Assembly (NCBI GenBank): GCA_003141915.1
Contig: PLNY01000127.1
Coordinates: 5,995-16,736 of the forward strand
Origin: Anaerolineae bacterium
GTDB taxonomy: Bacteria; Chloroflexota; Anaerolineae; Anaerolineales; Villigracilaceae
Direction: 5' to 3'
DNA: 10,742 nt
Of the stretch, positions 1 to 6,717 are shown in pieces. The position numbers were made by a program, and so were the translations under genes. The notes beneath the pieces are model-generated. The model saw nothing but the letters and a program-made list of their open reading frames with translations, was not told the DNA's origin and made no database searches. Numbering within the stretch: position 1 is the stretch's first letter; each line of letters starts with the position of its first letter.

Positions 1-1
1 C

Positions 2-622
2 GCGGTGCTTGCAGATCGGAGTCGTTTTGAAAATGCTGCCAAAGCCATGATCTTCCTGCCTATGGCAATTTCCTTTGTAGGCGCAGGAGTAATCTGGAAT
101 TTCGTTTATGCAGTCAGGCCCGTGAGTGCACCACAAATTGGCCTCCTCAACGCAATTACCGTCGGACTGTTCGGCGGACAGCCTCAGGCTTGGACAGCGT
201 TCTTTCAACCTTGGAACAATTTTTTCCTCATCGTGGTCGAGATCTGGCTTCAAACGGGATTCGCTATGGTCCTGTTCTCGGCTGCAATCAAAGGGATTCC
301 CGTTGAAATCATGGAAGCCGCGCAAGTGGATGGAGCCAATGAAGTGCAGGTTTTCTTCCGCATCATGCTCCCTCAAATTCTTGGGACGATCATTACCGTC
401 TCAACGACCATTGTGATCTTTACCCTGAAGATATTTGATGTGGTCTGGGTCATGACCGGCGGTCAATTCGATACCAGCGTAATCGCCACGGAATTCTATC
501 GCCAATATTTTACTTACAATGATAATGGAGCAGGATCTGCAATTGCCGTGGTTCTATTCATTGCGGTCATTCCGGTGATGGTTTACAACTTGCGGCAGTT
601 TGCACAACGGGAGGCGGTGTGA
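2..622 (+). CDS. aglF: Alpha-glucoside ABC transporter permease AglF (5'-partial)
   Basis: This is the C-terminal part of a MalF-type inner-membrane permease that forms, with AglG, the channel of an alpha-glucoside (sucrose, maltose, trehalose-type sugars) ABC importer. The reading frame is open to the window edge, and the first visible residues (ADRSRFENAAKAMIFLPMA) correspond to the interior of the family, so the start lies upstream; family members are about 300-330 residues and about 206 are visible. Four hydrophobic segments can be seen (counting from the GTG at 5: about 14-35, 73-95, 125-148, 176-196). The cytoplasmic EAA loop that docks on the ATPase is at 104-123 (EAAQVDGANEVQVFFRIMLP). 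Its stop overlaps the aglG start by one base, implying translational coupling. The binding protein (AglE type) is probably upstream, outside the window. Permease identity is very secure; the Agl subgroup is supported by the partner gene and the phrase FLPMAISFVGAGVIW. Confidence 0.9.
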   Translation, partial: AVLADRSRFENAAKAMIFLPMAISFVGAGVIWNFVYAVRPVSAPQIGLLNAITVGLFGGQPQAWTAFFQPWNNFFLIVVEIWLQTGFAMVLFSAAIKGIPVEIMEAAQVDGANEVQVFFRIMLPQILGTIITVSTTIVIFTLKIFDVVWVMTGGQFDTSVIATEFYRQYFTYNDNGAGSAIAVVLFIAVIPVMVYNLRQFAQREAV

Positions 623-1707
623 TGAAATCCAAATTCTTTAGCAGTTGCCTTGTCAATGGCGCTCTGGCTCTGATTTGTCTTTTTTGGACAATACCGACCT
701 TTGGCTTGCTGATCACCTCTTTCCGTGACCGACTCGATATCAACTCCTCCGGCTGGTGGACCGTGTTTCCCCATAGGGATTGGGTATCCATACAAAAAAT
801 TACGCCTGCCCCAAATGTGGATCGCTACGCGCCCATGACATTAGGCGGCATCACTGCTACTTTCGAGCAGTTCGATCAAGGGATTACATCCAATGGAAAG
901 CGCTACCTTTGGATTGGCAACCGGCGCATCGGCTATTTGGATGTTGAATCCTATCAATGGACGGCCGATACGACTTTTACCATGACCAATTACCAACAAG
1001 TATTGGCGAGCGGGAACCTTACGCTAAAACTCAAGGATGGCACGACCTTTACACAAGAAGGCGTTGGAATGGGGCGTGCCTTTTTGAATAGTCTTGAGGT
1101 TACGATACCCGCGACGGTAATCCCAATTGCAATGGCGGCATTTGCCGCATACGCGTTTGCCTGGATGAAATTCCCCGGCCGTAAAATGCTTTTTGCACTG
1201 GTCGTGGGATTGCTGGTCGTGCCATTGCAAATTGCACTGATACCGATTCTTAAGAATTTCGTGGCTCTGCATATCAATGGCACATTTCTGGCAGTCTGGT
1301 TGGCACATACTGGTTTTGGGTTGCCGTTGGCCACTTATCTATTATTCAACTACATCAGCGAATTACCGCGTGACATCTTCGAAGCTGCCCGTGTTGACGG
1401 CGCCTCACACTTTACAATTTTCGTGCGACTGGTCATACCCCTTTCCGTACCAGCACTTGCATCCTTTGCGATCTTTCAATTCCTATGGGTTTGGAATGAT
1501 TACCTCGTGGCGCTGGTTTTCATCGGCGGTGCGTCAAAAAACCAGGTGCTAACTCAGGTATTGGCAAACCTCGTGGGATCCCTTGGACAGAACTGGGAGC
1601 TACTAACGGCCGCAGCCTTCATCTCCATGATCGTGCCGTTGATCGTCTTTTTCTCTCTACAACGATATTTCGTGCGCGGACTGCTTGCAGGCTCAGTCAA
1701 AGGCTAA
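622..1707 (+). CDS. aglG: Alpha-glucoside ABC transporter permease AglG
   Basis: This is a MalG-type permease partner of AglF, 361 residues. TM1 is at about 12-33 (CLFWTIPTFGLLITSFRD), followed by a long extracytoplasmic insert at about 34-155, which is characteristic of the AglG subgroup and absent from ordinary MalG proteins. The core permease has five more helices at about 158-182, 189-212, 222-243, 275-300 and 327-347. The EAA loop is at 254-273 (EAARVDGASHFTIFVRLVIP), and the C-terminus RYFVRGLLAGSVKG is typical of the family. The ATG at 622 is preferred to the GTG at 619 because GGGAGG at 609-614 sits seven bases before it and it shares its first base with the aglF stop. The gene is followed directly by a strong terminator, so the transport operon appears to end here. 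No ATPase gene is seen in the window; a shared MsmK/UgpC-like ATPase elsewhere is possible. Confidence 0.95.
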   Translation: MKSKFFSSCLVNGALALICLFWTIPTFGLLITSFRDRLDINSSGWWTVFPHRDWVSIQKITPAPNVDRYAPMTLGGITATFEQFDQGITSNGKRYLWIGNRRIGYLDVESYQWTADTTFTMTNYQQVLASGNLTLKLKDGTTFTQEGVGMGRAFLNSLEVTIPATVIPIAMAAFAAYAFAWMKFPGRKMLFALVVGLLVVPLQIALIPILKNFVALHINGTFLAVWLAHTGFGLPLATYLLFNYISELPRDIFEAARVDGASHFTIFVRLVIPLSVPALASFAIFQFLWVWNDYLVALVFIGGASKNQVLTQVLANLVGSLGQNWELLTAAAFISMIVPLIVFFSLQRYFVRGLLAGSVKG

Positions 1708-1711
1708 AAGA

Positions 1712-1746
1712 AAAAAAGTGGACTGGGCAATCCAGTCCACTTTTTT
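1712..1746 (+). terminator. Intrinsic terminator after aglG
   Basis: A perfect hairpin begins a few bases after the aglG stop. The stem GTGGACTGG (1718-1726) pairs with CCAGTCCAC (1732-1740) around a five-base loop, flanked by A6 (1712-1717) and T6 (1741-1746). The A/T flanks extend the stem to 15 bp, and the T run serves as the release tract on the + strand. The A run lets it act in the other direction too. It separates the permease genes from treS, which therefore probably needs its own promoter or read-through. Confidence 0.9.
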
Positions 1747-1775
1747 ATCACGAACAATTTAGACAATTAACCCAA

Positions 1776-1804
1776 TTGGCAAATCAAAAAATTATTGAAA
1801 TAAA
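1776..1804 (+). promoter_or_regulatory. Possible treS promoter giving a near-leaderless transcript
   Basis: TTGGCA at 1776-1781 matches five of six bases of the sigma-70 -35 consensus. After a 17-base spacer, AATAAA (1799-1804) matches four of six of the -10 consensus. Transcription would start at about 1809-1812, on or next to the treS ATG at 1809, which fits the absence of a Shine-Dalgarno sequence. The region is AT-rich, so such matches arise easily by chance; this is a weak call. Confidence 0.25.
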
Positions 1805-1808
1805 AGAT

Positions 1809-3395
1809 ATGGATCAAAATCTCTGGTATAAAAACGCGGTCTTTTATGAAATCTCAGTGAGCGCCTTCAAGGACAGCAGTGGCGACGGACGCGGGGATTT
1901 GCGAGGTCTCGCTGAAAAACTCGATTATCTGCAAAAACTAGGCGTGGATTGTGTCTGGCTGATGCCCATCTATCCTTCGCCTTTGAAAGATGATGGATAT
2001 GACATTTCAGATTACTACAATGTCGCAAAGTCCTTCGGTGGTTTGGATGATCTCAAGTTTTTGGTAGATAATGCTCATACACGTAGTATCCGCGTCATCA
2101 TGGATCTGGTAATGAATCATACATCAGACGAGCATCCATGGTTTCAATCCGCACGCGCTGACCAGAATTCCCTGTTTCATGGTTATTATGTTTGGAGTGA
2201 CACGGACAAAAAATACGAAGAAGCGCGCATTATCTTTACCGATGTCGAATCATCCAATTGGACTTGGGACGAAAAAGCCGGACAATATTACTGGCACCGC
2301 TTTTATGCCAGCCAACCGGATTTAAATTTTGATAATCCAAAAGTTCAAGATGAAATGCTAAACATCGCGCGCTTCTGGCTCGACATGGGCATTGACGGTT
2401 TCCGCGTCGACGCGGCTCCGTATTTGTTCGAGCGTGAGAACACCAACTGCGAGAATCTTCCCGAAACACATGCTTATCTCAAGAAGTTACGCGCCTTCAT
2501 GGATGCAAACTATCCGGGTCGAATTTTACTGTGCGAAGCAAATCAATGGCCGGAAGATGTTCGTCCGTATTTCGGTGACGGCGACGAATTTCATATGGGA
2601 TTCCACTTCCCCATCATGCCGCGTATCTATATGGCGCTCAAAAAAGGCCGTGTGGACGATATGCTCGGAATTTTGAATCGTATGCCTTCCATCCCCGATA
2701 ATTGTCAATGGTGCACGTTCCTCCGCAATCACGATGAACTGACGCTCGAAATGGTCACGCCGGAAGAACGTCAATGGATGTGGGAACAATACGCTCCAGA
2801 ACTGCGCATGCGTCTCAATCAGGGCATTCGTAGACGATTGGCTCCTCTGCTTGACAACGATCGTCGCAAGATTGAATTAGCCAATTCACTTCTCTTCACT
2901 TTACCTGGTTCGCCCATTATCTATTACGGCGATGAAATCGGCATGGGCGATAACATTTCGCTCGATGACCGCAATGGAGTCCGCACACCAATGCAATGGA
3001 ATGCCTCACCAAATGCAGGCTTTACAAAATCAAAGCCATACGTGCCGCTCCTCGAAGGCGAATACAGTCCGGAACACGTCAACGTTGCATCGCAACTTGC
3101 TGATCCCAATTCATTGTTTAATACAATTCATCGAATGATCACTGTCCATAAAGAACACCTCGCGTTTGGCTGGGGCGACTTCGAATGGCTCAACGTGGGC
3201 ACAAATGCCATTGCCGCATACAAACGAACATACAAAGGCGAAACGATGTTGATTCTCAACAATCTCAGCGACAAAAAACAAACAACGCATCTACAAAAAA
3301 GCAAAGCAGTCGATGCATTCACTCACGAGGTCGTTACGCTTGATACAACAACCCTACAACCTTATCAATATATGTGGCTGATATTGAAGGATTGA
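1809..3395 (+). CDS. treS: Trehalose synthase (maltose alpha-D-glucosyltransferase), GH13
   Basis: This cytoplasmic GH13 enzyme converts maltose to trehalose by intramolecular transglucosylation (EC 5.4.99.16). From the ATG at 1809 it is 528 residues, the size of a stand-alone TreS without the maltokinase fusion found in some bacteria. The N-terminus NLWYKNAVFYEISVSAF, then DSSGDGRGDLRGL, LVMNHTSDEHPWF, ARIIF followed by SNWTWD, and YYWHRFYASQPDLNFDNP are all TreS signatures. The catalytic residues are present: nucleophile Asp201 (GFRVDAAPYLFER), acid/base Glu243 (LCEANQWPED) and the third Asp309 (FLRNHDELTLEMV). PGSPIIYYGDEIGMGDNI and GVRTPMQWNASPNAGF complete the barrel, and a beta-sandwich domain follows. 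An in-frame TTG at 1776 would add 11 residues, but it is a rare start with no ribosome site and lies before the usual family N-terminus. It follows the transporter terminator and precedes amylosucrase, which fits a role in alpha-glucoside metabolism. Confidence 0.95.
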   Translation: MDQNLWYKNAVFYEISVSAFKDSSGDGRGDLRGLAEKLDYLQKLGVDCVWLMPIYPSPLKDDGYDISDYYNVAKSFGGLDDLKFLVDNAHTRSIRVIMDLVMNHTSDEHPWFQSARADQNSLFHGYYVWSDTDKKYEEARIIFTDVESSNWTWDEKAGQYYWHRFYASQPDLNFDNPKVQDEMLNIARFWLDMGIDGFRVDAAPYLFERENTNCENLPETHAYLKKLRAFMDANYPGRILLCEANQWPEDVRPYFGDGDEFHMGFHFPIMPRIYMALKKGRVDDMLGILNRMPSIPDNCQWCTFLRNHDELTLEMVTPEERQWMWEQYAPELRMRLNQGIRRRLAPLLDNDRRKIELANSLLFTLPGSPIIYYGDEIGMGDNISLDDRNGVRTPMQWNASPNAGFTKSKPYVPLLEGEYSPEHVNVASQLADPNSLFNTIHRMITVHKEHLAFGWGDFEWLNVGTNAIAAYKRTYKGETMLILNNLSDKKQTTHLQKSKAVDAFTHEVVTLDTTTLQPYQYMWLILKD

Positions 3396-3439
3396 CTCAA
3401 CAATTCGTCTTGCCAATATTACAAACAGCAGAATATAGA
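3392..3439 (+). promoter_or_regulatory. Possible promoter region between treS and amylosucrase
   Basis: The 70-base gap holds no terminator. TTGACT (3392-3397, overlapping the treS stop) with AATATT (3415-3420) has a 17-base spacer, and TTGCCA (3410-3415) with TATAGA (3434-3439) has an 18-base spacer. Each is only a partial sigma-70 match in AT-rich DNA, so the two enzymes may equally be co-transcribed. Confidence 0.25.
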
Positions 3440-3465
3440 ATCGAACTCACTAGATATTTACATAC

Positions 3466-5388
3466 ATGAACACGCTCCCTTTTCTTCATCGCGAATCATC
3501 CCGTTCCCTCGCACGAATCATTCCACGACTTGAATCGGCCTTTGCTGCAGAAATCGTTGCCGACCCGCAGGGATGGCAAACTTTCGTCCAGCGCCTAGAT
3601 ACATATTTTCCTGCGCTGTTCCAGCTTTACTTTGACCTGTACCATACGCACTATGATTTCTTTTTCCATCTCGAAGATTTGCTTACCGGTTTAGCTCGGG
3701 CCTGTTTCGCTCGATCCACCGAATTGCGTAAGCTAGATTCAGCTCGGGAGTCAAACCCACTCTGGTTTCAATCAAACCGGATGCTGGGCGGAGTCATCTA
3801 TGTAGATTTATTTGCAGGCAACCTTGAGGGCGTCCGATCGAAAATCCCATACTTCAGAGAACTCGGTTTAACATATCTTCATTTGATGCCGCTGTTCAAG
3901 ATGCCCGAAGGCGAAAATGACGGCGGCTATGCGGTCAGCAGTTATCGCGAAGTTCAACCATCGCTCGGTACGATGAAACAACTCGCATCGCTTGCACATG
4001 ATCTTCGGGCCGCGGGAATCAGCCTGGTAGTGGATTTGGTTTTCAACCACACATCTGATGAACATCTGTGGGCTGAAAAAGCCAAGGCAGGTAATGCCGA
4101 TTTCATGGAGATGTATCGCATCTATCCTGACCGCAACATGCCTGACGCCTACGAACGCACTCTGCGCGAAATATTTCCTAATGAACACCCCGGTGCCTTT
4201 TCGCCGTTCCCTGGCGGCGGCTGGATTTGGACAACTTTCCATAAATATCAATGGGATTTAAATTACGCCAACCCGGTCGTGTTTAATCGCATGGTGGAAG
4301 AAATGCTCTTCCTTGCCAACCAAGGCGTGGAGGTGATTCGGTTGGATGCTGTGGCATTTATCTGGAAACAGATGGGCACAAACTGCGAGAACCTGCCGCA
4401 AGCCCACACTCTCATTCGCGCCTTCAATGCCGTCGCTCGAATCTCCGCCCCAACCTTGTTATTCAAATCCGAGGCCATTGTCCACCCGGATGATGTTATC
4501 AAGTATATTGATCCAGCTGAATGCCAGCTTTCATATAATCCGCTTTTGATGGCGCTATTATGGAACTCGCTTGCAACACGAAAAGTGGACCTGCTCTCCC
4601 AAGCGATTGCTACCCGCTACAAGATTCATCCGCAAACAGCCTGGGTGAACTATGTGCGTTGTCACGATGATATCGGCTGGACATTTTCTGATGAAGATGC
4701 GGCCCTCTTGGGCATTAACGGTGGAGACCATCGGCGCTTCCTGAATGAGTTTTACCGCGGCCGCTTTCCGGGGAGCTTTGCGCGCGGTCTGCCTTTTCAA
4801 GAAAATCCAAAGACAGGCGATTGTCGAATTTCAGGGAGTTGCGCGTCACTCGCTGGTCTGGAAAAAGCGCTTAGTGAAGAAGGCCCTCACGAAGTGGAAC
4901 TTGCCATCCGCCGGATATTGCTTCTGCACGGCATGATCCTGACTTTCGGCGGAATCCCATTGCTTTACTTAGGTGATGAAGTTGCCACCCTCAACGATTA
5001 CACTTATTACGAAGACTATCACAAGACTCGTGATAGCAGATGGGTACATCGTCCATATGCAGATTGGAAAAAATATGAAAAACGAAATGATCCCGATTCT
5101 ATTGAGGGAAAAGTTTATCAGGGCTTGCAAAAATTAATTGCATTGCGTAAAGAGAACGAAGCCTTTTCTGGAAATGAATTGGAGCTTATTCCCACTGAGA
5201 ACGAACATGTCCTTGCTTTCAGGCGGACTCACGCGAGCCAGTCAATCATCATATTCGCTAATTTTTCTGAAACTACACAGGCTATTCCGCTGCGGATATT
5301 GGAACAGTATTCCATTCAAACAAAGAGACGTTTGTATGGAATAAGCAATGGAGCCATAGAACCATTGGATTTTCTGGTATATGGATGA
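3466..5388 (+). CDS. ams: Amylosucrase (sucrose:glucan glucosyltransferase), GH13_4
   Basis: Amylosucrase transfers glucose from sucrose onto a growing alpha-1,4-glucan and releases fructose (EC 2.4.1.4), making glycogen-like polymer without ADP-glucose. The 640-residue length is close to the Neisseria polysaccharea enzyme (636, from memory). An all-helical N-terminal domain occupies about 1-100; the barrel begins at GGVIYVDLFAGNLEGVRSKI. Family signatures follow: YLHLMPLFKMPEGENDGGYA, VVDLVFNHTSDEH, and AVAFIWKQMGTNCENLPQAH. Catalytic residues are nucleophile Asp294 (VIRLDAVAF), acid/base Glu336 (FKSEAIVHPDD) and Asp401 (VRCHDDIGWTF). Asp152 (NDGGYAV) and Arg525 (DSRWVHRP) correspond to the pair closing the sucrose pocket. 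Compared from memory with the Neisseria enzyme, there is an extra stretch of several residues near 466-476 and Cys399 sits before the catalytic His-Asp. No signal peptide is visible, so it is likely cytoplasmic and supplied by the Agl importer. The related sucrose hydrolases are the main alternative. No clear Shine-Dalgarno precedes the ATG. Confidence 0.95.
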   Translation: MNTLPFLHRESSRSLARIIPRLESAFAAEIVADPQGWQTFVQRLDTYFPALFQLYFDLYHTHYDFFFHLEDLLTGLARACFARSTELRKLDSARESNPLWFQSNRMLGGVIYVDLFAGNLEGVRSKIPYFRELGLTYLHLMPLFKMPEGENDGGYAVSSYREVQPSLGTMKQLASLAHDLRAAGISLVVDLVFNHTSDEHLWAEKAKAGNADFMEMYRIYPDRNMPDAYERTLREIFPNEHPGAFSPFPGGGWIWTTFHKYQWDLNYANPVVFNRMVEEMLFLANQGVEVIRLDAVAFIWKQMGTNCENLPQAHTLIRAFNAVARISAPTLLFKSEAIVHPDDVIKYIDPAECQLSYNPLLMALLWNSLATRKVDLLSQAIATRYKIHPQTAWVNYVRCHDDIGWTFSDEDAALLGINGGDHRRFLNEFYRGRFPGSFARGLPFQENPKTGDCRISGSCASLAGLEKALSEEGPHEVELAIRRILLLHGMILTFGGIPLLYLGDEVATLNDYTYYEDYHKTRDSRWVHRPYADWKKYEKRNDPDSIEGKVYQGLQKLIALRKENEAFSGNELELIPTENEHVLAFRRTHASQSIIIFANFSETTQAIPLRILEQYSIQTKRRLYGISNGAIEPLDFLVYG

Positions 5389-5516
5389 AACGCCAAAAGC
5401 CGAGGAATGCTTTACCGTCCAGCGTAAAGGGAGAATCTTCATGGTATCATTTATTATTATTCACTGCCTACAATCCTGACTGATACCCTAGCAAAATATC
5501 CTGCACCTATAAACCT

Positions 5517-5522
5517 TATAAT
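5517..5522 (+). promoter_or_regulatory. Candidate -10 element upstream of the FecR-domain lipoprotein gene
   Basis: A perfect TATAAT lies about 75 bases before the chosen start at 5596, giving a predicted leader of roughly 65-70 bases. No convincing -35 hexamer sits 16-18 bases upstream, so it may need an activator, or the match may be chance. The 207-base gap 5389-5595 otherwise holds only a weak 6-bp hairpin (5410-5429, no T run) and no gene. Confidence 0.35.
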
Positions 5523-5582
5523 GTGCTTCCCATCGGGTTTCCTGGAGCGTGATACCGGCAAAACCATAACGATTCATACCAT

Positions 5583-5589
5583 GGAAGAG
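5583..5589 (+). promoter_or_regulatory. Ribosome binding site fixing the FecR lipoprotein start
   Basis: GGAAGAG ends six bases before the ATG at 5596. This supports that codon over in-frame ATGs at 5521 and 5581. The 5596 start also places a short N-terminal segment directly before the hydrophobic core and lipobox, as expected for a lipoprotein signal. Confidence 0.6.
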
Positions 5590-5595
5590 AAGAAT

Positions 5596-6717
5596 ATGCT
5601 CATCAGCTACAATCGCTTTTTTGTCGCAGTCATCCTTGTCATTGTCATAATCTCAACCGCTTGTCAGCCGCAAGCCGTTCCGCAACCGGTGCCGGCTTTG
5701 CCGCTTACCGCGACGCTTAAAGAAATCACGGGAACCGTCGCGATCAAACAACCGGGCGCCAGCGGTTTTTCTCCCACCTCAATCGGGATGGAATTGCAAC
5801 TGAACGGCTCGATCCAAACAGGCGACAACGGCCGCGCCCGTCTCGATCTTTCAACGGGCACCATCATCCGCGTTGCCCCATCCTCGCTCTTTACGCTCAC
5901 GTCCAACCGGCCCAGCAATGGAAGTCTCTCCACTCAATTGAACCTTAACGCCGGCATAATTTTTATCATTCTGAACGGCGGCAATACGAATGTAAATACG
6001 CCCTCTGGCGTGGCTACCGTACGCGGTTCTTATCTTTCGGTCTACGTGGATCCAACTACACAAACGGTCGTGGTCACGTGCCTGGAAGGTCATTGCGGCG
6101 CAAGCAATAACGCGGGAAGCGTTGATTTCGGCACAGGACAGGAAACTACCCTGTTCTCCTGTACAGCTGGTCAATGCACCGTACCAAACGTTGGCCCAAT
6201 GACGCCTCAGGAATTTCAGGACTGGCTGAATAACAATCCCGATATTCAACAAATCCCCGGTTTGTTTGCCACTATGACGGCTTTAGTCTCAACACAGCCA
6301 TCTGCTACTGAACCGCCTGCGACCGAAACGCCTGCTGCTACGTTTGTTCCAGAATCAGCGAGTTGCCTTAATATCACAAGTCCAAGCACAAACTCCGCTC
6401 TGGATCCGGTCGGACCAGTCATTTTCTCGTGGAATGCAATATCCGAGGCGAGCAAGTATAGACTCACTATCCATTATCCGGGCGGCGCCAGCGTATCATT
6501 TTATACTGACAATACAAGCGTCACTCGCTATACTGAATCGATGCCTGCCGGCGGTTCTTATACTTGGGATGTGACTGCATTCGACAGCTCAGGCAATCCA
6601 ATCTGCACCACGGCTGAAAGCACATTCGCGAAACTGAAATATGAAACGCCTGTGCCGCCCAAAGGTCCTGCGTCTCCTCCACAGCCTCCAGATCCAGGAC
6701 CTCATAATCTATACTAA
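5596..6717 (+). CDS. FecR-domain lipoprotein with Pro-rich C-terminus
   Basis: This predicted lipoprotein is 373 residues. A hydrophobic segment (about 8-20) ends in the lipobox ISTAC, with Cys23 as the lipidated residue. A FecR-like beta domain spans about 40-165: LKEITGTVAIKQPG, GSIQTGDNGRARLDLSTGT, IRVAPSSLFTL, then VNTPSGVATVRGSYLSVYV, which is the FecR hallmark. Two CX4C pairs follow (Cys162/167 and Cys189/194). After a Thr/Pro-rich linker (about 232-252) comes a fibronectin/Ig-like domain (about 257-345; FSWNAISEASKYRLTI, SYTWDVTAFDSSGNP) with Cys257 and Cys337. The C-terminus is proline-rich (TPVPPKGPASPPQPPDPGPH). FecR domains are known as periplasmic sensor or scaffold modules of cell-surface signalling; no sigma factor or TonB receptor gene is present here. 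Its stop overlaps the start of the CHASE2 cyclase gene by one base, so the two are probably made together. The specific ligand is unknown. Confidence 0.85.
   Translation: MLISYNRFFVAVILVIVIISTACQPQAVPQPVPALPLTATLKEITGTVAIKQPGASGFSPTSIGMELQLNGSIQTGDNGRARLDLSTGTIIRVAPSSLFTLTSNRPSNGSLSTQLNLNAGIIFIILNGGNTNVNTPSGVATVRGSYLSVYVDPTTQTVVVTCLEGHCGASNNAGSVDFGTGQETTLFSCTAGQCTVPNVGPMTPQEFQDWLNNNPDIQQIPGLFATMTALVSTQPSATEPPATETPAATFVPESASCLNITSPSTNSALDPVGPVIFSWNAISEASKYRLTIHYPGGASVSFYTDNTSVTRYTESMPAGGSYTWDVTAFDSSGNPICTTAESTFAKLKYETPVPPKGPASPPQPPDPGPHNLY

Noticed and set aside
720..1090. About 120-residue insert after TM1 of AglG as a novel domain
   Set aside because: A long extracytoplasmic loop at this place is a regular feature of AglG-type permeases, so it is not unusual.
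990..1334. Antisense open frames within aglG
   Set aside because: They lie inside a clearly identified permease gene, show no family motifs and have no ribosome site; they are shadows of the coding frame.
1776..1808. TTG at 1776 as the treS start
   Set aside because: It is a rare start codon with no ribosome site, the extra 11 residues precede the normal family N-terminus, and ATG 1809 fits better. It cannot be fully excluded.
3868..4251. 127-codon antisense frame within the amylosucrase gene
   Set aside because: The opposite strand codes for highly conserved amylosucrase motifs throughout; the antisense product has no recognisable feature.
5410..5429. Hairpin CTTTAC/GTAAAG after amylosucrase as a terminator
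   Set aside because: It has only six pairs, an eight-base loop and no T run; too weak to call.
5437..5460. Short ATT-rich run downstream of amylosucrase
   Set aside because: Low-complexity AT stretch with no repeat structure long enough to interpret.
5521..5595. ATG at 5521 (or 5581) as the FecR lipoprotein start
   Set aside because: The 5521 ATG overlaps a TATAAT element, and the added residues would push the lipoprotein signal 25 residues inward; ATG 5596 has a ribosome site and a normal signal peptide.
5851..6252. 133-codon antisense frame inside the FecR lipoprotein gene
   Set aside because: It opposes a well supported gene and shows no motif or start signal.
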